Of a DNA stretch of 64,000 nt, positions 35,240-43,429 are shown in pieces. Source of the stretch: JACDAE01 sp034438015 (GTDB lineage Bacteria > Chloroflexota > Ktedonobacteria > Ktedonobacterales > Ktedonobacteraceae); contig DAOTTD010000189.1 in assembly GCA_034438015.1 (NCBI GenBank), positions 5,951 through 69,950 of the forward strand, written 5' to 3'. Position 1 is the first letter of the stretch; each line of letters begins with the position of its first letter. The notes under the pieces are model-generated. The model was given only the letters and a program-made list of their open reading frames with translations. It was not told where the DNA came from and made no database searches. Position numbers and translations under genes: made by a program.

Positions 35240-38200
35240 ATGGCCCAGGTTCGCGTATGGGAAGACGATGTCGCCATCCCGACCTATGGCACCGGAGAAG
35301 CAGAGAAAAACCCGCTGTTCCTGGAGAAACGCGTCTACCAGGGCAGTTCGGGCAGGGTATACCCCTATCCCGTTATCGAGAAGATCCTGGATGAGAAGCA
35401 TGAGCGACCCTATCATTTCGTCTTTCTCGAAAACGACTATCTCCATATCGAGATTATGCCGCAGCTCGGTGGGCGCATCTATCGTGCCCTCGACAAAACC
35501 AACAACTACGATTTCGTGTACTACAATCGTGTTATCAAGCCGGCTCTGGTCGGACTCGCGGGACCGTGGATCTCCGGCGGCATCGAGTTCAACTGGCCGC
35601 AACACCACCGCCCGAATACCTTTGGACCGGTCGAATACACCATCCAACACCAGCCCGGTGGTAGCAAGACCGTGTGCGTCAGCGAGATTGATCGCATGTA
35701 TGGCACAAAGATGACAGCAGGTTTTACCCTCTATCCCGATAAAGCGTACCTGGAGATCTCCGTCAGGTTGTACAATCGCACCTCCGAGCCGCAGACGGTC
35801 CTCTGGTGGGCCAATCCCGCCGTTGTAGCCAATGGCTATACGCAATCCATTTTCCCGCCCGATGTGCACGCCGTCTTCGATCATGGCAGGCGCGATGTCT
35901 CCCGCTTTCCCATCGCGACCGGCACGTATTATAAGATGGACTACTCTTCCGGCGTAGACATATCTCGCTACAAGAATATTCCGGTGCCGACATCCTATAT
36001 GGCCTATCGCTCGAACTACAACTTCCTCGGCGGCTACGACCACGCAGCCCAGGCTGGCATCCTGCATATCGCCGATCACCACGTCTCGCCTGGGAAAAAG
36101 CAGTGGACGTGGGGGAATGGAGCGTTCGGTAAAGCCTGGGAGCGCAACCTGACCGATGAGGACGGACCCTACATCGAACTTATGGCCGGCGTCTACACCG
36201 ATAATCAGCCAGATTTCTCCTGGCTACAACCCTACGAGGAAAAAGCGTTCAAACAATACTTCTTGCCCTACAAAAACGTCGGACAGGTGAAAAACGCCTC
36301 GATTGACGCCGCCATTACTCTCGACATCGACGATCGGACTGCATCGTTACAGGTGTACGCAACCTCTGTCTTTGCCGATGCCACGGTTGAACTCAAGGGC
36401 CGTTCCCGCACGTATATCAATGCTATCGTGACGCTCTCGCCAGTCCAGACGTTTGCTACAAAGGCGCGATTGGAGGAAGAGGACCAGGCTCACGATCTGC
36501 GCGCGACGATAAAAGATGCAGATGGCAATGTGTTGATTACCTACCAGCCTCAGCAGACGCAAATCGAAAAGCTGCCAGAGCCGGCAAGGCCGCTCTCACA
36601 GCCGGAAGAGATGCGAAACAACGAGGAGCTCTACCTGGCAGGCTTGCACCTGGAACAGTATCGCCATGCGACGTTCGAGCCCGATCCTTACTATCAAGAA
36701 GGATTACGACGCGACCCAGGCGATATCCGCATCAATATCGCCTATGGCACACTGTTGCTACGACGGGGCCTGTTCCGAGCAGACGAAGAGCACTTCCGGG
36801 CCGCGATTGCGACCCTGACGCGCCACAATTCCAATCCCTACGAGAGCGAGGCGTATTACCAGTTGGGTGTCACATTGAAGCTACAAGGGCGTCTTGACGA
36901 GGCTTTCCCCGCCTTCTATAAGGCAACCTGGTCGGCAGCCTGGCAGGATAGTGGATACTTTTCTCTCGCGCAGATCGCCTGCGCAAAGCAGGCATATCCA
37001 GACGCCCTGGAGCTGGTTGAAAGGTCGCTCACACGCAACAGTCACAATTATAAGGCACGTCATCTCAAGGCCATCCTCCTGCGCAAACTGGGACGCCTGC
37101 AGGACGCCGGACAGTGCGTAGAAGAAACGTTGCGGCTCGATAGCATTGATTTCGGAGCCCACAACGAACGCTACCTGCTTTCCCTTGTCCAGGGCGAAAC
37201 GAGTCAGGCGGCCCTCCACGAGCTAGAGCGCTTGCTGCGCAACGACGCGCATAACGTCATCGCCATGGCCTGCGACTATGTCCACTGCGGGCTGTACGAG
37301 GAGGGCACAGCTATCTTACAGCGTCTGGCTGCGCATACAGCGCCCAATACCTATCCAATGGTGCATTACTACCTGGGCTATCTATATAGAAAAGCGGGGC
37401 ACCTGGATCTTGCTCAGACGCACGAGCAGGCGGCCAATATTGCAGCAACCGACTACTGTTTCCCCAACAGCCTGGACGATCTGCTTGTGTTGGAGAGCGC
37501 CATACATGCCCATCCAGATGATGCTAAGGCGCATTATTATCTCGGCAATCTCCTGTACGACAAGAAACGTCACAGCGATGCAATCCAGCACTGGGAGGCT
37601 GCAAGGGCAATTGATGACACGTTTGCAACCGTGCATCGCAACCTGGCCCTCGCTTACTACAATAGTCAACACGACCGCGTGCAGGCGCTCACTTCGCTCG
37701 AAAAGGCGTTCGCCTGCAACCCCTCCGACGCCCGCGTCCTGTACGAACTGGATCAGCTTTACAAAAAAACAGGCCGTGCCCCTGAAAAAAGATTGGCGCA
37801 CCTTGAAGATCACCCGGAATTGATAGAGGCGCGAGACGATCTCTACCTTGAATACATCACTCTGCTCAACACCGTAAGGCAGCACGCCAGGGCGCTTACA
37901 TTGCTCACGAAGCACCTCTTCCATCCCTGGGAAGGCGGCGAAGGCAAGGTAACAGGTCAATACGTCTTAGCCTGCGTGGAACTGGGAAAACAGTTTCTCT
38001 CCGCGCAGCAATACACAGAGGCAGCCGCGATGTTTGAGCAGGCGCTCGTCTATCCTGATAACCTCGGCGAAGGGAAACTGACGGGCACGCAAGAAAACAA
38101 TGTGCACTACTATCTCGGCTGCGCTTACGAGCATCTAGATAAACAGGCCAACGCCCATTTCCAGGTCGCCGCGCAAGGACTCGAAGAACCGGCCAGCCCG

Positions 38201-38548
38201 CTGTTCTACAACGACCAGCCACCGGATATGATCTTTTATCAGGGTCTGGCATGGCTCAAACTTGCGAACGAAAGTGAGGCCCGACGCCGCTTCAATAAAC
38301 TGATCAATTATGGGGAGCAGCACCTCTTTGATACGCCAAAGATCGACTACTTCGCTGTTTCGCTCCCCGACTTCCTTGTCTTCGAGGAAGATTTGAACAG
38401 GCGCAACGAGATACACTGCCGCTACATGCTCGGTCTCGGCTGCCTCGGACTGCAAGAGTTCGACAGGGCGCAAACGCAATTTTCGCACGTACTGCAACTG
38501 GACCCGAATCATCAGGGAGCGATCATCCATCTTGCTATATGTCTATGA
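35240..38548 (+). CDS. DUF5107-TPR protein
   Basis: 1102-residue protein of unknown function. Residues 1-330 form a beta-rich domain of the DUF5107 type with an aldose-epimerase-like look (HFVFLENDYLHIEIMPQLGGRIYRALDK, GIEFNWPQHHRPNTFGPVEY, LWWANPAVVANG). After a linker (about 340-460) come many TPR-type helical pairs to the C-terminus, such as YYQLGVTLKLQGRLDEAFPAFYKATW and HYYLGNLLYDKKRHSDAIQHWEAARAI. No signal peptide. Sugar binding or glycoside processing is plausible from the epimerase-like fold. Start has AAGGA eight bases upstream. Confidence 0.8.
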   Translation: MAQVRVWEDDVAIPTYGTGEAEKNPLFLEKRVYQGSSGRVYPYPVIEKILDEKHERPYHFVFLENDYLHIEIMPQLGGRIYRALDKTNNYDFVYYNRVIKPALVGLAGPWISGGIEFNWPQHHRPNTFGPVEYTIQHQPGGSKTVCVSEIDRMYGTKMTAGFTLYPDKAYLEISVRLYNRTSEPQTVLWWANPAVVANGYTQSIFPPDVHAVFDHGRRDVSRFPIATGTYYKMDYSSGVDISRYKNIPVPTSYMAYRSNYNFLGGYDHAAQAGILHIADHHVSPGKKQWTWGNGAFGKAWERNLTDEDGPYIELMAGVYTDNQPDFSWLQPYEEKAFKQYFLPYKNVGQVKNASIDAAITLDIDDRTASLQVYATSVFADATVELKGRSRTYINAIVTLSPVQTFATKARLEEEDQAHDLRATIKDADGNVLITYQPQQTQIEKLPEPARPLSQPEEMRNNEELYLAGLHLEQYRHATFEPDPYYQEGLRRDPGDIRINIAYGTLLLRRGLFRADEEHFRAAIATLTRHNSNPYESEAYYQLGVTLKLQGRLDEAFPAFYKATWSAAWQDSGYFSLAQIACAKQAYPDALELVERSLTRNSHNYKARHLKAILLRKLGRLQDAGQCVEETLRLDSIDFGAHNERYLLSLVQGETSQAALHELERLLRNDAHNVIAMACDYVHCGLYEEGTAILQRLAAHTAPNTYPMVHYYLGYLYRKAGHLDLAQTHEQAANIAATDYCFPNSLDDLLVLESAIHAHPDDAKAHYYLGNLLYDKKRHSDAIQHWEAARAIDDTFATVHRNLALAYYNSQHDRVQALTSLEKAFACNPSDARVLYELDQLYKKTGRAPEKRLAHLEDHPELIEARDDLYLEYITLLNTVRQHARALTLLTKHLFHPWEGGEGKVTGQYVLACVELGKQFLSAQQYTEAAAMFEQALVYPDNLGEGKLTGTQENNVHYYLGCAYEHLDKQANAHFQVAAQGLEEPASPLFYNDQPPDMIFYQGLAWLKLANESEARRRFNKLINYGEQHLFDTPKIDYFAVSLPDFLVFEEDLNRRNEIHCRYMLGLGCLGLQEFDRAQTQFSHVLQLDPNHQGAIIHLAICL

Positions 38549-38552
38549 ACTT

Positions 38553-38592
38553 CAAAAGCCAGACAGGGAGCATAACTCCCGTCTGGCTTTTG
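38553..38592. terminator. Bidirectional terminator between convergent genes
   Basis: CAAAAGCCAGAC pairs with GTCTGGCTTTTG; after a one-base bulge GGGAG pairs with CTCCC around a CATAA loop. A-run and T-run at the two sides let it serve the DUF5107-TPR gene and the hotdog enzyme gene. Confidence 0.8.
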
Positions 38593-38609
38593 CCCTCAAT
38601 CGCGGTATT

Positions 38610-39020
38610 TCAAGCCGTACGCACCCTGCGCTGCAGCTCGGTCTTCACCACCGTCGTACCGACCGCGCGCCCGACCAGCACGGGCGGATCTAAGATATCG
38701 GCAGCCGATTCGCTGATGTCGCGGCGCGGCGTGATCACTTTATATGCCTCGAACTCCAGGCGGCGCGAGGTGCGCCCAACCTTGCTGATGCGACCCGTCA
38801 CCTCGATGAAATCGCCGGCGAAGATCGGGGCCAGGAACTCGATCCGCTCGTAGCCAGCGAGCAACCCCTCGTCCCCGTCGCAGAGAACCGCCAGTTCCGT
38901 CGCTACATCCCCAAACAGCGAGAGTAGATGGGCACCGTTCACCAGTTGCCCGCCGTAGTGCGCATCATGGGCACTCAGCCTGACACGCAGCTTTGAGGTA
39001 TACTCGGTTCTTTCAGTCAT
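38610..39020 (-). CDS. Hotdog-fold enzyme, 3-aminobutyryl-CoA ammonia-lyase (Kal)-like
   Basis: 136-residue hotdog protein. The segment SAHDAHYGGQLVNGAHLLSLFGDVATELAVLCDGDEGLLAGYERIEFLAPIFAGD closely follows the Kal family, which removes ammonia from 3-aminobutyryl-CoA in lysine fermentation. No other kam/kal/kce/kdd gene is in the window, so a thioesterase-like or other CoA role is possible. ATG at 39020 with AGGA seven bases upstream. Confidence 0.7.
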   Translation of the reverse strand: MTERTEYTSKLRVRLSAHDAHYGGQLVNGAHLLSLFGDVATELAVLCDGDEGLLAGYERIEFLAPIFAGDFIEVTGRISKVGRTSRRLEFEAYKVITPRRDISESAADILDPPVLVGRAVGTTVVKTELQRRVRTA

Positions 39021-39144
39021 CACTCTATCCTTTCTATCCTGAACATATGCTATAGCTTCTCATCTCTTTAGCCTTTAGTCTAATAGCTTCAACCTCAACA
39101 GGATGCCAGGCACTTTCATATCTGTTCTAGCCTTCACATACTAT

Positions 39145-39198
39145 AAAAAAAAATCCGTGTTATAACCTTGAATAGACTATAGATTATAACATGGATTT
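39145..39198 (-). terminator. Terminator after the GIY-YIG-like gene
   Basis: AAATCCGTGTTATAA (39151-39165) and TTATAACATGGATTT (39184-39198) pair at 14 of 15 positions; the nine A bases at 39145-39153 give a T-run after the stem on the minus strand. Confidence 0.75.
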
Positions 39199-39224
39199 CA
39201 GGAAAAGTGGGGAGATCGCTTTTC

Positions 39225-39500
39225 CTACCTGTCAGATCTACGTTTTATTTCTTTAAAGTTACCATAATGTTTCCGATATGTATTTGTGAGAGGAATACCC
39301 ATTCCCTCAGCAAATTCTATCAACTCATATTCATCATCGTAACGAGTCTCATGTGTTGAGGGAAACTCTTCTATGATGCGTTTGCCACAACGCTTATGTT
39401 CACGCCAACGGTCCTCTGGACGTTCTGTTGAACTAACATAATATCCTTCTTCACCGTCTACAGCAAAGTAGACCTTAGCTTCTCTCTGGTGTCTAGCCAT
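39225..39500 (-). CDS. Small GIY-YIG-like protein
   Basis: 91 residues, very hydrophilic. KVYFAVDGEEGYYVSSTERPEDRWREHKRCGKRIIEEF recalls the start of GIY-YIG nuclease domains (strand, YVG-T, then Arg and His in RxxxH), but the usual Gly of YIGxT is Ser here and the family glutamate cannot be placed with certainty. AGGAAAAGG precedes the ATG. It lies in a lower-GC patch with an XRE gene and gene relics, suggesting horizontal origin. Confidence 0.55.
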   Translation of the reverse strand: MARHQREAKVYFAVDGEEGYYVSSTERPEDRWREHKRCGKRIIEEFPSTHETRYDDEYELIEFAEGMGIPLTNTYRKHYGNFKEIKRRSDR

Positions 39501-39726
39501 TGCCTTTTCCTTTCCGCTTTCACTACAGTAACCTCATAAACCTCATAGTCCATAACATAATGGTAGCATGAAACTACGCAATTTTCAATGCTTTTGCATG
39601 CGTTTTTGTGCGTCTAACTGTACTGCTGCGTTTATGTTTGACAAAGCACAAAGGTCAGTGCTAATATGAGTCACAAGAGTTCTCATTCCTTATTTCCTAA
39701 ATTATCGTTTCGTAAGGGGTACAGCT

Positions 39727-39936
39727 ATGACATTAGCTGAGTTAATTGAAGAGGCACTGATGACAAACACAGAGGTAGCCGATGAAGCTAAACTGTCTGT
39801 TGGCACAGTATCTCGTATGGTCAATGGTCATCCGACCTCGCGTTTATCAGTAAGAAAAGTGTTGAGTGTGCTCAGTCAAAGACTAGGCCGAAAGATCGAG
39901 ATCAGCGACGTTGAGGGTCTAAATATACCCGATTAA
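39727..39936 (+). CDS. Small XRE-type HTH protein
   Basis: 69 residues, almost entirely a helix-turn-helix: LAELIEEALMTNTEVADEAKLSVGTVSRMVNGHPTSRLSVRKVLSVLSQRLG. AAGGGG lies seven bases before the ATG. Divergent from the GIY-YIG-like gene over 226 bp, which may contain a shared control site. Role inferred as a DNA-binding regulator only. Confidence 0.7.
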   Translation: MTLAELIEEALMTNTEVADEAKLSVGTVSRMVNGHPTSRLSVRKVLSVLSQRLGRKIEISDVEGLNIPD

Positions 39937-40184
39937 TCGGAGTGGCACATCTTGGAGGGGACCCTGACGTTCCGGTTTCGCGACAGAACTATCGAGGCCC
40001 CCGCAGGGACAACTGTGTTTGTGCCAGCAGGAGTAGCGCATACGTATTATGAGCCGCAGGTCCGACGCGGTATCTCATTATCATGACCCCGCGATTGCGT
40101 GAGCTGATCACTGCACTGCATGGAACCCCTCGTCAAGAGCATAACGCCATCTTGCGTGCGTTTGCATCCGAGATGGTGGAGTAG
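39937..40184 (+). pseudogene. Cupin-domain protein relic
   Basis: Translating after the XRE stop gives EWHILEGTLTFRFRDRTIEA, PAGTTVFVPAGVAHTYYEP: the core of a cupin barrel (metal-site pattern with His of AHTY). The frame then closes with TGA near 40087; a shift gives RYLIIMTPRLRELITALHGT and a tail ending FASEMVE at TAG 40182-40184, typical of the C-terminal extension of such cupins. No start codon or N-terminal strands remain. A truncated and frameshifted remnant. Confidence 0.6.
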
Positions 40185-40234
40185 ATGACCAACGAGAAGA
40201 GAAGATAGCATTTAAGTGATCTCCTTGCATACGT

Positions 40235-40866
40235 TTATTGTGAAGCCTTTCGCGCAATCAGGCGCTCTACGATGCCCAGCTTCAGCCATTTGAGATATTC
40301 GATGTGGGAACCTGCCGTCTGCACGGTTTCTGCTGGCTCACGTAACAGGTGATCTGCCTGAGTACGCACCGCGAGGGGTTCGAGCAGGCGCTCAAGTCCC
40401 CCCGTATGATGGAGTTTGGACTGCGCACGTGTTCGAGGGCAACGAAGCAACCGCCTGGACGCAGAACGCGCCGCACTTCTGCGATTGCCTGTCGTTCGTC
40501 GGGAATACTGCAAAGCGAAATCGTGCACACAACAGTATCGAAGCGCTGATCGGGGAAGGGAAGAGCCTGCGCGTCCCCAACGACCAGCTCGACCTGTCGA
40601 CCCAGGCTTTGTACGCGCTGGTAGGCGATCTCCAGCATGGCTGGGCTGATCTCGACCCCTGTAATCTCCACATCGGCTGGATAGAAGGGCAGGTTGCGTC
40701 CGGTGCCGATGGCGATCTCCAACACCTGCCCTCGCGCCTGGGAACAGGCCCAGGCGCGGCCATCACCGAAGAAGAGCTTTTCGCTGAAGGCTATTGCTCG
40801 GTCATAGTGTGCGGCTGACGCATTAAAAATCTCGCGCACGCGTTCGGTTTCCTTTTGCTGTGACAT
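40235..40866 (-). pseudogene. Class I SAM-dependent methyltransferase, frameshifted
   Basis: UbiE/Methyltransf-11-type enzyme. From ATG 40866 (GAGG nine bases upstream) the frame gives VLEIAIGTGRNLPFYP (motif I), GVEISPAMLEIA, VVGDAQALPFPDQRFDTVV and RVLRPGGCFVALEHVRS. At a run of six G (minus strand, 40398-40403) the proper continuation GLERLLEPLAVRTQADHLLR moves to another frame and runs to 40235. Seven G would restore a single frame of about 210 residues. Either slippage in the homopolymer, inactivation, or a sequencing error. Confidence 0.78.
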
Positions 40867-41110
40867 CGCGTTTTTCCTCTCTGGCATTTCCTGTTCACCA
40901 TATGGAAACTCTATCACTTTTAAGTTTATCCTGTAAATTCGGAGTCACCATATCAAACACAGTAAACATATGCTAAGCCTCAATTGGCTTCTAAAGGGTG
41001 AGGGAATGTTCAGCGTATCTATGTGCCAAACGACAGTTATGCTATACTCCGATTCTTCCTGACCAGCAACATTGCTATCCTGCCCCCGGTATAATGACTT
41101 TTTCCTCCCA

Positions 41111-41139
41111 TTGTATTGGCCTGTGTATCTTGCTATGAT
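41111..41139 (+). promoter_or_regulatory. Probable promoter of the PLP-enzyme gene
   Basis: TTGTAT (41111-41116), 17 bp, TATGAT (41134-41139), 48 bp before the GTG start at 41187. Confidence 0.4.
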
Positions 41140-41186
41140 GTCAGGTACCATGCCTTCTATCAACATTTCACAAAGGAGGATTTATC

Positions 41187-42314
41187 GTGCATGACGGAAC
41201 ACGTGTCGTCCGAGCCGGCTTACCTGAGATAGCCCAGGGCGCGCCATTTCTTCCAGGACCAACCTTCGCGGGTGCGTATCATTTCGCAGGAGACCCATCC
41301 ACTTCCGCCTATACATATGGCCGCTACCACAACCCGACGTGGATGCATTTTGAGCAGGCACTCAGCGAACTTGAAGGCGGACCGGCCACTGTCTTTGCGT
41401 CGGGCATGGCCGCTATAACTGCGGTGTTTGGCGTTGCGCTACGGCCCGGCAATGTGCTCGTGATGCCATCGGATGGCTACTACACCGCGCGCATGCTCGC
41501 TGAAGGGTCCCTTGTTGCACGCGGCATTGAGGTCCGTCAGGCTCCAACTGCCGGAAATGTGCAGGGCGAGTTGTTGGAGGGAGCGACGTTGTTATGGTTG
41601 GAGACACCGAGCAATCCAGGGCTCGACGTCTGTGATCTCGCCGAGCTCATCGCTACCGCACACCAGCGCAACATTTTAGTCGCAGTTGACAATACAACGG
41701 CCACTGTCCTGGGTCAACAACCACTACAACTGGGCGCGGATTTCTCTATTTCCAGCGATACCAAGATTCTGACAGGTCATAGCGACCTCATTCTCGGCCA
41801 CGTGGCAACGCGAGAATCCGTGTGGGCAGAACGATTGCATGCCTTCCGCTCTCAACAAGGAGCAATACCGGGTCCGATGGAGGTCTGGCTGGCGCATCGT
41901 TCACTGGCGACGCTGGATGTTCGCCTGGAACGCCAGTGTAAAAATGCCTTAGCGATCGCCCACTTCCTCGCAACACAGCCAGAGGTCTGGCAGGTACGTT
42001 ATCCCGGCCTTCCACAAGACCCCGCTTATGCCATAGCCTCTCGACAGATGAAGAGGTACGGCCAGATCGTCAGCTTTGTGCTTGAGGGACAGGCACAGGC
42101 TGAGCGTTTTCTGGCCGCGTGCCACCTCATCTTGCAGGCCACCAGCTTCGGAGGCGTTCACACTACGGCAGAACGACGCGCACGCTGGGGAGGCGACGCC
42201 ATCTCCGACGGCTTCATTCGCCTGAGCGCCGGTTGCGAGAATACGCAAGACCTGCTCGCTGACTTGGAGCAAGCTCTGGCCACAGTTTCTACAGGCGAAG
42301 GGAAGCATCCCTGA
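41187..42314 (+). CDS. Cys/Met-metabolism PLP enzyme (cystathionine gamma-synthase/lyase type)
   Basis: PLP-dependent trans-sulfuration family enzyme, 375 residues. Visible: YGRYHNPTWMHFEQALSELEGG, FASGMAAITAVFG, LWLETPSNPGLDVCDL, VDNTTATV, the cofactor lysine in SSDTKILTGHSD, and SFGGVHTTAERRARW near the C-terminus. GTG start with AAAGGAGG upstream. Lyase versus synthase cannot be settled. The threonine-dehydratase-like gene 85 bp downstream suggests amino-acid (methionine/cysteine/threonine) catabolism. Confidence 0.85.
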   Translation: MHDGTRVVRAGLPEIAQGAPFLPGPTFAGAYHFAGDPSTSAYTYGRYHNPTWMHFEQALSELEGGPATVFASGMAAITAVFGVALRPGNVLVMPSDGYYTARMLAEGSLVARGIEVRQAPTAGNVQGELLEGATLLWLETPSNPGLDVCDLAELIATAHQRNILVAVDNTTATVLGQQPLQLGADFSISSDTKILTGHSDLILGHVATRESVWAERLHAFRSQQGAIPGPMEVWLAHRSLATLDVRLERQCKNALAIAHFLATQPEVWQVRYPGLPQDPAYAIASRQMKRYGQIVSFVLEGQAQAERFLAACHLILQATSFGGVHTTAERRARWGGDAISDGFIRLSAGCENTQDLLADLEQALATVSTGEGKHP

Positions 42315-42399
42315 GCCGCAACGCTCCTATCGCGCCGTCAGTATCATACAATAAAGATATTGTTTACACTATCAAAACAAGCTAGATGGAGTTGCACCT

Positions 42400-43380
42400 A
42401 TGCCACACTACGTCGCCGCCCCGGAGCTCACGACCGACTATATCACCACTGTCTGGCAGACCCTTCCTCAATGTCTGCGCCCAACATTACTGCTGCCAGC
42501 TCCCTGCCCGGAGCTCTCGGAGCGCCTGCAGTGCGAGATGACGATCGCCAGTGAGACGTTTCAGTACACGGGTAGTTTCAAGTTTCGCGCGGCCTATAAT
42601 CTCCTCTCCAGCGTCCCACAGCAACATGTCATCGCCGCCTCCTCGGGCAACTTTGGACAGGCGATCGCGTATGCAAGCAAGCTATTGGGAAAAACCTGCA
42701 CCATCGTCATGCCGGACACATCGGCGCAGGTGAAGATCGCGGCGATCAAGGCATACGGAGGCATCGTCGATCTGATAAATGTGCGCGAGGTCAGCCGCGC
42801 CGAACGTGTAGCGCAGTTGCTGGCGACGCGGGAAGACGCATTTCAGGCCCAGGCGTACGATGACTACCGGGTCGTTGCGGGCAATTCGACGCTTGGCAAA
42901 GAGATTTTTTCCACCGCCGCTTTTGACGTGCTTGTGGTCCCCGTCGGCGGTGGCGGACTGAGTTCAGGCATCGTGATCGCGCGCGATTATCTGCACGCCT
43001 CTACGGAGGTCATCGGAGCCGAGCCGCTGCCGGGCAATGACGCGGCCCGGTCCCTGCGCAGCGGACAATTGGTGCGCAACGAGCATGAGCCCGCGACGAT
43101 CGCCGACGGAGCGAGAACGCTGAGCCTGGGCAAGCTCAACTGGGAGATATTGCAGCGTGGACTGACCGATATCATTGAAGTCCCCGACGAGCTAACCAGG
43201 CGAGCGCTGCGTCACAGTTTCCGCTACCTCAACCTCAAAGTAGAGCCAACGGGCGCCCTGGCGATCGGGGCTCTATTCGCCGCGCCGGAGCGCTTCTACG
43301 GCAAGCGCGTCTGCTGCATTGTGAGCGGTGGGAACGTCGATCCAGCCGTTTATGCTCAGATCCTCACCGAGGACGAATGA
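42400..43380 (+). CDS. Threonine/serine dehydratase-like PLP fold-II enzyme
   Basis: 326 residues. Cofactor lysine in FQYTGSFKFRAAYN, substrate loop ASSGNFGQA, phosphate-binding loop PVGGGGLSSG, and C-terminal VSGGNVD. Lacks a C-terminal ACT domain, as in catabolic or serine-racemase-like members. Downstream of the trans-sulfuration enzyme and followed by a terminator, so both probably share a transcript. Confidence 0.85.
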   Translation: MPHYVAAPELTTDYITTVWQTLPQCLRPTLLLPAPCPELSERLQCEMTIASETFQYTGSFKFRAAYNLLSSVPQQHVIAASSGNFGQAIAYASKLLGKTCTIVMPDTSAQVKIAAIKAYGGIVDLINVREVSRAERVAQLLATREDAFQAQAYDDYRVVAGNSTLGKEIFSTAAFDVLVVPVGGGGLSSGIVIARDYLHASTEVIGAEPLPGNDAARSLRSGQLVRNEHEPATIADGARTLSLGKLNWEILQRGLTDIIEVPDELTRRALRHSFRYLNLKVEPTGALAIGALFAAPERFYGKRVCCIVSGGNVDPAVYAQILTEDE

Positions 43381-43387
43381 CCAATGC

Positions 43388-43423
43388 GAGAGGAGACATA
43401 TACCTGGATGCCTCCTCTCTTTT
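43388..43423 (+). terminator. Terminator after the dehydratase gene
   Basis: GAGAGGAG (43388-43395) pairs with CTCCTCTC (43412-43419), followed by TTTT. Confidence 0.65.
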
Positions 43424-43429
43424 CCAGGA

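Noticed and set aside
35219..36082. 287-codon minus-strand frame
   Set aside because: Antisense to the DUF5107 domain, which is clearly conserved.
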